NCBI RefSeq assembly: GCF_024323335.1
Contig: NC_066581.1
Location: forward strand, 464,105,527-464,169,526
Direction of reading: 5' to 3'
DNA from: Lathyrus oleraceus
Taxonomy: Eukaryota; Streptophyta; Magnoliopsida; Fabales; Fabaceae
DNA length: 64,000 nucleotides
The translations under genes and the position numbers were made by a program. The notes under the pieces are model-generated. The model was given only the letters and a program-made list of their open reading frames with translations. It was not told where the DNA came from and searched no databases. Below are positions 48,701 to 59,591 of the stretch, piece by piece; within the stretch, counting starts at the first letter, position 1; each line of letters begins with the position of its first letter.

Positions 48701-48986
48701 TGACCCGGCTAGATACCGACATAGAAGCAAAAGCAGGCGCAAAGCCTTCAGGCATGAAGTTCAGCGGCATTCCCCACGGGAATCCGTAAGGCATAGCACG
48801 CGCAAAGTGGGCGGTAGCAGTGGGCATGGTAGAGGTAGCCACCTTTGAAATGATAGTCCTCTAAGGAGGAGGAGTTATGGGCATTGGAGAAGATTCACTC
48901 TGAGCAGCCAACACTGACTCCATCATGGTAGTCATTCGAGCGATCTTGTCCTTCAACTCTTTGTTCTCTTGCTTAAGATGTTCCAT
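45785..48986 (-). pseudogene. gag-pro: Composite Ogre gag-pro (main copy), broken
   Basis: ATG at 48986 opens a coiled-coil-like N-terminus. In-frame stops lie at 48861-48863 and 48417-48419; then 472 codons are open (48410-46992) with the gag capsid-like region (RWYMGLDNASIHTF, VKKYKYN), a Q/N/H-rich linker and a knuckle-like CAFHQGAPGHNIENC. An 8-nt deletion near 46995 shifts the frame. The protease then reads in a 312-codon stretch with an intact DTGSS active site. Further stops lie at 46057 and beyond. About 30 codons after DTIYHSE are missing compared with the inner Ogre. The stop at 48417 coincides with the inner Ogre stop at 18256. Confidence 0.9.
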
Positions 48987-49303
48987 GATTTCAAATTACT
49001 GGCGCGAGTGTTGTACTGATGAGTCATCTTGGATGAAGCACAGAAGAAACACAAATGAGACATCTGGCGAAAGAGAAACCTGCTTATGCAAATCATGCAT
49101 GGAATGCAATGCTTGTTTATTTATTTTTGTTTTCAAGGAACTTACTATATCACTTACAAATATATATATATACTTAACAGCAATTGCAACAATTTGATAT
49201 GACCATAAAAATCTATTTTCATTTATATAATTGGAAGGATTACACTGAGTACAACTTCAGAAACCAAAAATAAAAAATACAAGAGAAAAGGAGAATAGTC
49301 ATC
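48987..49303 (-). other. ORF1-gag spacer, composite main copy
   Basis: Homologous to 18883-19196, with the AT dinucleotide run near 49162. No gene is seen. Confidence 0.6.
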
Positions 49304-50751
49304 CTAAGGATCCCTAACAAGAATTTCAGAAGATCCCTTCCTTCGAATGCGTCAAATATCGGTCTTGAAAGAAGTCTTCATCTGAGTCATCTCGAGGACC
49401 AGCCGATCAACAATCTTCTTCCAAGCGACGGAAGCCTGATGCATGCTAGAAGATGAAACCTCCAGCTCTCTCTATCTCTTTGTCACTCGGTCTTCAAGTA
49501 GCTCAATAAGTGCATCTTTGTCCTTAGACTCCAACAACGACTCTTCATGTTTCTTACTCAGAGCATGGGAACGCTCTTCACACATGTCCTTCTCTTGCTT
49601 CATCTTGGCGAGTGCGTCTTCCAACTCCTCTACATCTTTGTTAGGGAGAGTTAATGTCTCAACCACAACCATATACATAGGTCTCTCACAAGGATAGGGT
49701 ATCTTTAGCTTCATGTCTCTCTTCCTCACCCAAAGAGCGTAAGCTTCCAAAGCTACACAATTGCGCGGACCAAGCTCGGATCTTCCTTTCCTATGCACAT
49801 TATGCCAAGCATACACAATCTTCTGCTACAGATGTTGGGGATCTTTACCCTCTTGATAGGAAAGACCTTATAACAAAGTGCTATTAGGTTTGTCTCTCAA
49901 GGGGAACCCAAGTTGACGACGAGCCAAAGTAGGATTGTAGTTAATTCCTCCTTGTGTACCAATGAGAGGCACATTAGAGAATTCACCACAACAATCAATA
50001 ATCTTTAGACTGCTCAAAGTCGGATCATACCAAATTATATCATCATTAGTGAGAGATATAAGTCTCTGAGACCACCGTAGACATTATTTGTTCTCCACAA
50101 AAGCAGGTGTCTGAGGCAAGTGCGAAATAAACCACTTGTACAGAAGAGGGATGCAACAGACAACAGTTCCACCACCCAACAAAGTAGGCACAGGATTCCC
50201 AATCAAGAAGATTCTAATGGCGTTAACATCAACAAAACCATCAATGTTAGGGAACAAAGTTAATCCATACATGAGCAACACAAATATAGCTTCAAAAGCG
50301 TCCATACTACCGGCTTGAGCAAAGGCAGTAGCTTCCTTGATGAGGAAATCAGATGGAAACCCAAATAAACCTCCTTTCTTCACCCAATGAGCCTTTATCT
50401 CAGACTTCTTCAAGTGAAGAGCTTTAGAAATAATATTAGTTCGGGGAATCTCCTCCGATCCACTAAAAGGCACCCTACTAGAAACAGGTGTCCCCAAGAG
50501 ATGGGCATACTCCTCCAATATAGGCCCAAGCTGATAATCTGGGAAAGTGAAGCAATGGTAGAGAGGCTCATAGAACTGCACTAATACACTTAAAAGTCCT
50601 TCAACCACTCAGCAGACAAGATAGACAATAACTTCCCATGACGTTGTTTGAATTTCAAGGGATCTAATACAAAAGATGCTAGCTTCCTTAACTCTTTCAA
50701 GTCGGGACATCTGAAATTGTACTTCTTAGTGTTCCTTCATCCACAATCCAT
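49304..50751 (-). pseudogene. Composite Ogre ORF1, copy 1 (broken)
   Basis: Begins at ATG 50751 (MDCG then an immediate stop) and ends at TAG 49304-49306. A one-base deletion near 50610 shifts the frame, after which 174 codons (50608-50084) read the mobile-domain-like region. A stop at 50084 replaces Q. About twelve codons after PTLLGG are missing compared with the inner Ogre. A later TAG at 49472-49474 falls at the same codon as the inner Ogre stop at 19377. The C-terminal part (VEELEDALAKMKQEKD) is coiled-coil-like. Confidence 0.85.
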
Positions 50752-51388
50752 GGTCTGAAAATATTTGGAAATCATACCTCAGTTCCTTGAAATTTTTGAG
50801 TGATGAATGTTATGATGCGCATGAATGCATGGATTCAACAATCACAAATAAGGGATCACACACAAGGCAAACAAACAAAGGTTAATGGATGAATCAAGTC
50901 ATTGTCAAGATCAATCATCCATTTTGGTGGATTATGGTTTTCACCTTATCAACACCCAAGTTCCATTGATATTGACAAGACTTGATTGGATCAACCAAGA
51001 ATCAAGGGTTTGTTGTAAGTCACGAGCATGGAGTCTGGGTAAAAACCATCCCAAATGAGTGAACTAAGGATAAAAACCTGCAGATCATATTCTAAAAAGT
51101 TCCTAGAGTCTTAATTCCATCTATCGGATATTACAGGTTAAGATGACTGACTCATTGACCCATAATATTCTCAAGAGAAACTTGTCTGTGTGTAGTATCG
51201 CGTAACAACTATTATCAAGTCTACACTTGAACAGTCTCCGTACTACGTCCTAAATAGGCCAAGAGGGGTAAATGTTATACGGTCCTCAGCTTCTGGTACC
51301 TAAATTAGAGATAGTAATGCCTAACCATAAATACTTGTGTCACATCTCCAAATCCAAAAGGGTCTCCACTGAGCAGATGGATCTCAAG
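50752..51388 (-). other. Truncated leader of the left Ogre half, ending at the fusion junction
   Basis: Homologous to 20697-21335 of the inner Ogre leader, including the uninterrupted GACCCATAATATTCTCAAG site. It stops at GATGGATCTCAAG, where the intact leaders continue CCAACTTGTT; here gag sequence follows instead. Confidence 0.8.
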
Positions 51389-52235
51389 GAGGGGTAATCC
51401 GAGCAGCGAGTTCTACCCATCTCTACGTGTACTCCTTAAATGTTTCCTTGTCATTCTGAGATAGTGATCTCAACTGATCTCGTTTGGGAGCCATATCAAT
51501 GTTGTACTTGTACTGCTTAACAAATTCTTCTCCTAAATCGTTGAAAGTGCGGATGCTTGCACTATCCAACCCCATATACCATATTAGCGCAACGTCGGTC
51601 AAACTGTCTTGAAAGTAGTGGATTAACAGCTGATCATTGTCAATTTGGGTAGACATCTTGCGGGCATACATCACCAAGTGACTGAGTGAACATGTGTTCC
51701 CTTTCTATATTTCAAAGTCAGGCACTTTGAACTTCACTGGAATCTTCACATTCGGCACCAGACACAACTCAACGGAACTCTTCCTAAAATGGTCTTTACC
51801 TCTCAAAGTCTTCAACACCTTGCGCAGCTCAAGAAATTGATCTTTTACCTCATCCATTTTCTCATAAATGTTTGGACCCTAGGATGGCTCGGAATGATAA
51901 ATGGTGTCTTCTACGCGAGGTAAGGTGTGCACTACAAGCGGTGGTACATACATGACCGGGCTAGATGCCGGCATAGAGGCAAATGTAGGCGCAAAAACTT
52001 TAGGCATGAAGTTTGGTGGCATTCCCCACGGGAATCCGGCAGGCATAACAGGTGCAAAATGAGCGGTAGCAGCATGCATGGTAGAGGTAGCCACCTCTGA
52101 AATGACAGTCCTCTGAGGAGGAGTTGTGGGTGTTGGAGAAGACTGGCTCTGTACGGCTAAAACTGACTTCATCATGGCAGTCAGACGGGAGATTTCGTCC
52201 TTTAGCTCTCTATTCTATTGCTCAAGATGTTCCAT
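51389..52235 (-). pseudogene. Composite Ogre gag, copy 2 (N-terminal fragment)
   Basis: The ATG at 52235 opens a second gag. It includes the coiled-coil-like start, the proline-rich part (PPNFMPKVFAPTF), the segment of about 30 codons lost from copy 1, and the capsid-like region up to KETFKEYT. It ends at the junction near 51389, so the rest of gag, protease and pol are absent from this half. It has stops near 51879 and 51423 but keeps Q at the position where the other two gag copies have a stop. Divergence from copy 1 is clear in both DNA and protein, so it is not a recent duplicate of it. Confidence 0.85.
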
Positions 52236-52515
52236 GATTCTAGAGTGATTGGCGCAGGTGTTGTACCGATTAGTCAGCTTGGCTGAAGCACAGAAGAAAC
52301 ACCAATGAGACATCTGGCGAAAGAGAAACCTGCTTATACAAAGGATGCATGAAATTCAATGCTTGTTTTATCATTTTTATTTTTTCAAGGAACTTACTAT
52401 ATTATTTAATTTGATATGACCAAAAATCTCTTTCCGTTTATATAATTGGAATGATTACACTGAGTACAATTTCAGAAACCAAATGAAAAATACAAGAGAA
52501 AGGAGTCTAGTCAGC
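52236..52515 (-). other. ORF1-gag spacer, composite copy 2
   Basis: Homologous to 18883-19196 but lacks the AT dinucleotide run. No gene is seen. Confidence 0.6.
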
Positions 52516-54017
52516 CTAAGGATCCCTAACAACAACGTCACAAGATCTGGCTGTAGGCGCGTACTTCCTTCAAATGCGTCGAATCTCGGACTCAAAAGAA
52601 GCCTTCATCTGAGTCTTCTCGAGGACATGCTGATCAACAATCTTCTTCCAAGCAACGGAAGTCTGAGGTATGCTAGAAGATGAAACCTCAGGCTCTCTCT
52701 GTCTCTTTATCACTCGCTCTTCAAGTAGCTCAATAAGTGCATCTTTGTCCTTAGTCTCCAACTGCAACGCCTCATGCTTTTTGCTCAAAGCACGAAAACG
52801 CTCTTCCCACATATCCTTCTCTTGCTTCATCTTGGCGAGTGCGTCCTCCAACTCCTCTACATCTTGGTGAGGGAGAGTTAATGGCTCAACCACAACCATA
52901 CACATAGGTCACTTACAACGATAAGGCATCTTCAACTCTAAAGCTCTCTTCTTCACCCAAAGAGTGTAAGCTTCCAAAGCTACACAGTTGCGCGGATCAA
53001 GCTCAGTTCTTCCTTTCTTATGCACATTATGCCAAGCATGCACAATCTTTTGCTTCAAATGTTGGGGATCGTTTCCCTCTTGATAGAAAAGACCTTCTAA
53101 CAACATGTTATTAGGTTTATCTCTCAAGGGGAACCCAAGTTGATGACGAGCCAAAACAGGGTTGTAGTTAACACCTCCTTGTGTACCAATGAGAGGTACA
53201 TTAGAGAACTAACCACAATAATCAATAATATCCTAACTGCTTAAAGAAGGGTCATACCAAACTATATCATCATTAGTGAGAGACATAAGTCTCTGAGACC
53301 ACCGTAGGCATTGTTTTTTCTCCACAAAAGCAGGAGTCTGAGGCAAGTGCAAAATAAACCACTTGTGCAGAAGAGGAATGCAACAGACAATAGTTCCACC
53401 ATCCTTACAATTCCTTATATGCAAAGAGAAGTACATATCACCTAACACAGTAGGCACTAGATTCCCAATCAAGAAAATTCTAATGGCGTTAACATCAACA
53501 AAACCGTTAATGTTAGGGAACAAAGCGAATCCATAAATGAGCAACACAGAGATAGCTTCAAAAGCTTCCACACTATCGGCTTGAGCAAAAACAGTAGCTT
53601 CCTTGATGAGGAAATCAGATGGCAACCCAAACAATCCTCCTTTCTTCACCCAATGAGCCTCAATCTCAAACTTCTTCAAGTGAAGAGCTTCAGCAGTACA
53701 ATGAGATCTGGGAATCTCTTCCAACCTACTAAATGGCACTCTACTAGAAATTGGTATCCCAAGAGATGGGCATTACTCCTCCAATGGAGGCACAAACTGA
53801 TAATCAGGAAAGTGAAGCAACGATAGAGAGGATCATAGAACTACACCAATACACTCATGATTCCTTCAACCACATTAGCAGACAAGATAGACAGAAGCTT
53901 CCCATGACGTTGTTTGAAGTCCAAGGGATCTAATACAAAAGATGTTTGCTTCCTTAACTCTTTTAAGTCGAGACATCTGAAACTGTACTTCTTAGTGTTC
54001 CTTCGTTCACAATCCAT
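52516..54017 (-). pseudogene. Composite Ogre ORF1, copy 2 (broken)
   Basis: Starts at ATG 54017 and ends at TAG 52516-52518. Longest readable parts are 53739-53233 (mobile-domain-like region, FVDVNAIRIFLIGN and CCIPLLHKWF), 53154-52909 and 52905-52570 (coiled-coil-like VEELEDALAKMKQEKD). The span is not a multiple of three, so at least one frameshift is present, near 53760. At the KR-Q position it keeps CAG where the other two ORF1 copies have TAG. This copy belongs to the right half of the composite, next to the 5' LTR. Confidence 0.85.
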
Positions 54018-54433
54018 GGTCTAAAAATATTTACAAATAATACCTTAGTTCCTTAAAATTTTCGTGTGATGAATGTTATGATGTGAATGAATGCATGAAT
54101 GCAACAATCACAAATAAGGGATCACACACAAGGCAAACAAACAAAGGTCAAGGGATGAATCAAGTCATTGTCAAGATCAATCATCCATTTGGGTGGATTA
54201 TGGTTTTCACCTTATCAACACCCAAGTTCCATTGATATTGATAAGACTTGATTGGATCAACCAAGAATCAAGGGTTTGTGAATCACGAGCATGGAGTCTG
54301 GGTAAGTACCATCCCAAAGGAGTGAACTAAGGATAAAACCTAAAGATCATGTTCTAAAAAGTTCCTAGAGTCTTAATTCCATCTATCGGATATTACAGGT
54401 TAAGATGACTGATTCATCGACCCATAATATTCT
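54018..54433 (-). other. Leader of the composite Ogre, part before the solo LTR
   Basis: Homologous to 20697-21115. It ends with ATTCT (54429-54433), the target duplication of the solo LTR. Continues at 59131-59591. Confidence 0.8.
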
Positions 54434-57400
54434 TTTAGCGGTAAATTACTGATCATCAAGTTATGGAAAAGCTAGACATCAATAAAACCAGAGTCGCCAC
54501 CGCGCTTTTATTATTTCCAAGGGAAAAGGGAAAAGTACGAACAAAACCCAAAAGTAAGAAGTTTTCAAATCAAAACTAATAAAATGTTAGAGATTACAGG
54601 TAAGGGGGTTGGTTACATAGAGGGAAGGTGTTAGCACCCAAAGTGTCCCAGGTACTCCTAGGGAGCCTTTTTTTGTGTGCATATGTATTTTGTACAAAGT
54701 GATGTTTACAAACAAATAGAATGGGTGGATGAGAAAATAATTCATTAATTATATTTTTTGTGTTTGACAAGACCTTCGAACTTGTGCCTACGTACAATAT
54801 AAAAATGAGGGATCAAAACCTCATAGTTCGTGGTATAAATTTCAAAGTGGATGCATTGTTTTTTAACAAAAATAAGTTTGAAAGGCACAAAGGCCAAAAA
54901 ATGGTCTGAATTAGTTAGTTCTTTTTGCCTTTTTGAAAGTTTAGATCAAGTATAATTAAGTCTATTTACAAGTTTGCTTAAGAAAAGAAGTTTGAAAATG
55001 CAATGGCATAAGGCGAAAGTTTCTAGTTTGCAAAGTGGTCAAAGTTTAGAATAAAACTAGTTCAAGCAAAGAAGAATTTTTAAAAGGAGGGAGATGTTTT
55101 GATATTAAAGAAGTGGGGGGGGGAGATGAAGAGACTAATCCTATGTACAAAATTAAAAGTTAAGAATTGAAAAGATCTGACCAGTGGTTAGCAATCCAAT
55201 AGACAAGAATGTCATATAGAAACCCAAATTCCCTTGGACATTTAGAATCAAGGAACACACAATTCATATTATATAAATCTTGAAGAGCAAGGCATCAAAT
55301 AAAGATAGCCACATCCAAGCTTAGCCACTCCATGATCTTCTTCAAATTAGCCCATATAGTAGATGAATTCCACAAGTCACAGGTTCAAAATAACAACTTC
55401 ATAATGATCATGTTGCAGATGAACTCAAAGGGATCTTCAAATATGTATTAGATGAAGTTTCAAATTGCAAGCACTTCTTTTCTCAATAAGTTGGCATTGG
55501 CCAAGTCCTTTAGCATATGAATGTTGCCTAAATTCTAAGTCGAATTGTCCAAGATCAAGTCAACAGTCCACACAAAAGATTTTTAGGGTTTTTGTTGTTA
55601 TTATGTACATTAATGGTCAAAGACCACACAAACAAATAAAATATACACAAGCAAGATATATCACACAATATGGTCCAAATGGACAAAGTGAAAGTGGCAT
55701 TAACATAAACAATTAGAATGATATGAATAATGGCAAATGAATATAGACTTGAAATTGAATGGCATTGAAGTAAATGGCTTGAAATTAAATATTAGTTGTT
55801 AATGAGTTAGAAGTTAGTATTGTTTTGCTTTTACTTTTTTTTGTTTTAAGTTATTCTTTGGAGAACACTCCACCCACTTATCACAAGCATGGATTCTTGA
55901 GCGAAGACATCTTCCAAAGGAAGGAAAAAAGGCCAAGTTTCCACACAATACCATGAAGGAGGGGAGACTTACAATCTCACAAATAGAATGCTTTGCCTTT
56001 TGTGTCAAAAATTTAGCGCTATGTTAAGCAATCGTAATTGGACTAATGTAGAAGTCACAACTATTTAAGGTTGGGCAATAGAATTTTGGTGTTAATGCAT
56101 GTTAGAGACATAGTATAATGGACTATGCTCATTAAACATACCACACACAAAAAGAATATACAAAAGAGGTGGCCTAATCTCATCCATACTTATGTTGATT
56201 TTGCAATCAACTAGCCTTAGGATTTTGAGATGTCATTGGCCAAATAAAATGAAGGCCTAAAGAAGGGGAATTAGATGAAGAGGGATGGGAATGGATCATA
56301 ACTCAAATTGGTCAAAGGATGACTTTTACGAAGTTAATATCATTCATTCATTTTTGGAGATGGAATGTACATTTCATCAATCCCCTAAATCCAATGATAT
56401 TAACCTAGCGAAGTCAAATCAACTTGACTAAGGCCCAACAACACAAGTTAAACTTACACAAACCATCACAAGAGGTCAACATAATTATTTGATATTTATT
56501 CAATTTAAAAATACTAAAATAATGCATTTAAATTAAATATGGTTTGTCAAATTCCTAAAACCTCATCGAAACACCAAAGAAATGGTCATGAGATTTATCA
56601 TAGATCAAACAATGTCAAAGGACCTTGGAGAAAAAATTTCAGAATTTTTAAAGACTTAAAAGTATTTTTAAACAATTAAAAATAATCACAAAATCAATTA
56701 AATCATGAAAAATATTAATAATGACCCAAAAAATAATTTCAATTCTGAATATGAAAGAGGAGTTTATTTAAAATTTTTGGGTGAAACTCTCATATTTTTT
56801 GTATCAATATTAAAATTGATATGAATTAATGAAAATCAAATGAATTAAAAGAAAAATAAAAAAATAAAAAAAAGGTGAGCCACTTGATCTCCCTCATTAA
56901 TTGTGGTGGTAGATCAAGTGGAAGGAAACACACGTTGCATAGTTGAACTTAGTCAGCGTGCCACACGCGTGGTAATCAAAACCAACGCCTAAGATTAAAA
57001 CATTTCAAATGGATCTTATGGTCTAGAGACGTGCCAACACACCGCCGGAGCCAAAGCTCCGGTCTTCTTCTCCGGTGGACCTCACCGGACTGGTCCACCC
57101 TTAACCATCACTAAAATAAAAAAGGAGGACATGATCTAAAAGAAAAAATGGTGTAGAGCATGAATCTGACCTCAATTTCAACTAACTCCAAATATATAAA
57201 AAGATATGAGAAGTTGAATTTTGAAGTGTGACAACTGAGTTGTTTCGATTTGACCTCAAAGTAACTCAATCTTCTTGCCTACATTGGTAGAACTTTAGAC
57301 AACCAAAGATCCAAGACAATTGATGAGAATTGAGTGAGAATTGAAGAGATGAATTTTCTGAAATTTACCTTCAATGCTGTGCAGAAATGGATCTTGCTTG

Positions 57401-59130
57401 CTTCAACCTTGATCTGATCAGACTTGAGAAGCTTGCAAGAGAGGTTTGGCAATGGTACAAAGCTTTGGATCCTGGAGTTTTTGAATCTCCAAACAGTGAG
57501 ATTCAAACTCAATTTTCAAGTTGAAAATTCTCAAATTTTCCTTTGAATGGTGAGGGTTTCAATTGGGGGGAAAAGCTGGCGCGCAAGGTGTCTTTTGAAT
57601 TGAGCTCCAAGGGCCTGTATTTATAGCAATTGGGACTGATATTGGCACACTTGAAAAATTGCTAAATTTGGACATTTAATGCACAAGCTTACATGGGTGT
57701 GTACATGCCCATGAAGCAATCCAGTTTGGTCCACTTGCAACTGTTCTGAAGTTCAAATGAGGCTCGGATGTCAAGGCAATGTGAAATGGGATTTTTGGCA
57801 TTTGATTTCTTCCAATCATGCAAACCTGTTAAAGCCATGCACAGGCCTAGCAAGCTTTATCCAAAATGCATGAACTTTAGGTATTTGGAAAACTTAGATC
57901 AAGGGGAACAACTTTGATGTTGGACACTTTTTCATTTGGAACTTGGATCATGGTGAATTCTGAGGTGGAAGTTTGGAAATTTCAACCTGTTGAAATTTTT
58001 TCTAAGTGTCAAGCCATATATCTCAATATTCCACCTTGCTTAACTCTTTATGTGAGCTTCAAATGAGAAAAGTGTCTTCCTAAAAGTTGGATATCTTTCA
58101 AATCCCTTAAAAATGGTCACCAATTTCATGTCATTTGGATTTATAATGATAGAGTTATGCATTTTTGAAGTTGAGGAAAATCACTTGTTCAATGGTATAG
58201 GTCAAACATGACCTATAGTGTATCCTCATATCACATGCTCATAAAAGTTGAATTAGCTCCTACTCCAAACACCAAAGTTGAATTAGACATCTTGAATTTT
58301 ATTTTTAAACTTAGAAATCTTTCATCTCATAAAAATTTAGCAAGTTATAGCCTTTGGAAGTTGACTTTCAAACTAGGGTTTAGACAAAATGACCTATAAT
58401 GTTTCAACATAGAAAATGATTTTCCAAGAAAACCTAGATTTATGTCTAAACATGTAAGTTGTTTGGAATTTCATTTAGAGTTACTTTTCTCTTGGAATCA
58501 TTTTCATATGGTGAAAATTGTAGGAGATAGGGTCTAGGGAGACCCAGTTTTGATCAGATGAATTCATCTGGCCAACCACCACCAACCAACTTGCTAAACT
58601 TCAATTCTCTTGGCTTTCTAGGCTCATGGTAGATCATATATGCATAATATGATGAATTTTGAAGTATCCCTTTAGAAATTTGATCAATTGGTGAGATAGC
58701 TTGTTGGAGAAGTTACTCAAGATACCTAGTCAAACTAGGGTTTCCAAGGCAAATCACCTCCAAACTCTTGAAGAAAACTTGACCAATATAACATGTAGAG
58801 ATCATTGGGACTCATATATGATGCTTTGAAACATTTGTGGGTCAATCCATGGTTGTGCTTTTTAGTCATGAGTGTCTCAAACCCTTGATATGGACTTGAT
58901 AGATCAATGAGGATCATGCCCTACCTGCAAATGAAAAGACATTTTTTTTGGTATTTTGGGTTAGTAAAATGATAATATACAAGTATGATACAATCACATG
59001 GTGCTTGGTGATATCTCCCAAAACAAACCCAATGAAAGAGGGGTAAGGAGGATGCCAATGTGTGATCCCAATGCTAGTGCATATGATGAAATTGCATGGG
59101 GGATCTTAGGGTCAAAATTGGGGTCTTACA
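54434..59130 (-). mobile_element. Ogre solo LTR (4697 bp)
   Basis: A complete Ogre LTR with no internal region, from TTTAGCGG to GGGGTCTTACA, flanked by ATTCT at 54429-54433 and 59131-59135. The flanks rejoin to the leader sequence seen uninterrupted at 21098-21125 and near 51160. The second base is T instead of G, so the terminal TG/CA is mutated at one end. TATA-like box at 57618-57626; inverted repeat at 56880-56921. It is the uninterrupted reference for the other LTRs here. It arose by LTR-LTR recombination of a separate Ogre insertion. Confidence 0.95.
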
Positions 59131-59135
59131 ATTCT

Positions 59136-59591
59136 CAAGAGAAACTCATATGAGTGTAGTATCGTGTAACAACTGTTATCAAGTCTACACTTGAACAGTC
59201 TCCGCACTACGTCCTAAATAGGCCAAGAGGGGTTAAATGTTCTACGGTCCTCAGCTTCTCGGACCCAAATTAGAGATAGTAATTCCTAACCATAAATACT
59301 TGTGTGACATTTCCAAATCCAAAAGAGTCTCCACTTAGAAGATGGATCTCAAGCCAACTTGTTAAGGACTACTCCACACAAGTCGAACATGACTATACCA
59401 TCCTCCTATCTTAATTGCACTCAAGTTCAGGTTGGAACTTATCTCACCACTCAGAGATCACCAAGCCCAACAAGAAAATTATATCACACAAACAAATATA
59501 CATAAATCACATATATACAATTATATACACACAAAAAAGTAGGCTAAACCCACTGGAGACTACTCCCCAACAGAGTCGCGCACTTAATTTC
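59136..59591 (-). other. Leader of the composite Ogre, part after the solo LTR, with altered primer site
   Basis: Homologous to 21118-21566. Near 59566-59585 the primer site reads CCCCAACAGAGTCGCGCACTT on the plus strand; compared with the inner Ogre it has an extra base in GTCGCCACTT and one substitution, so tRNA pairing would be impaired. Confidence 0.75.
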
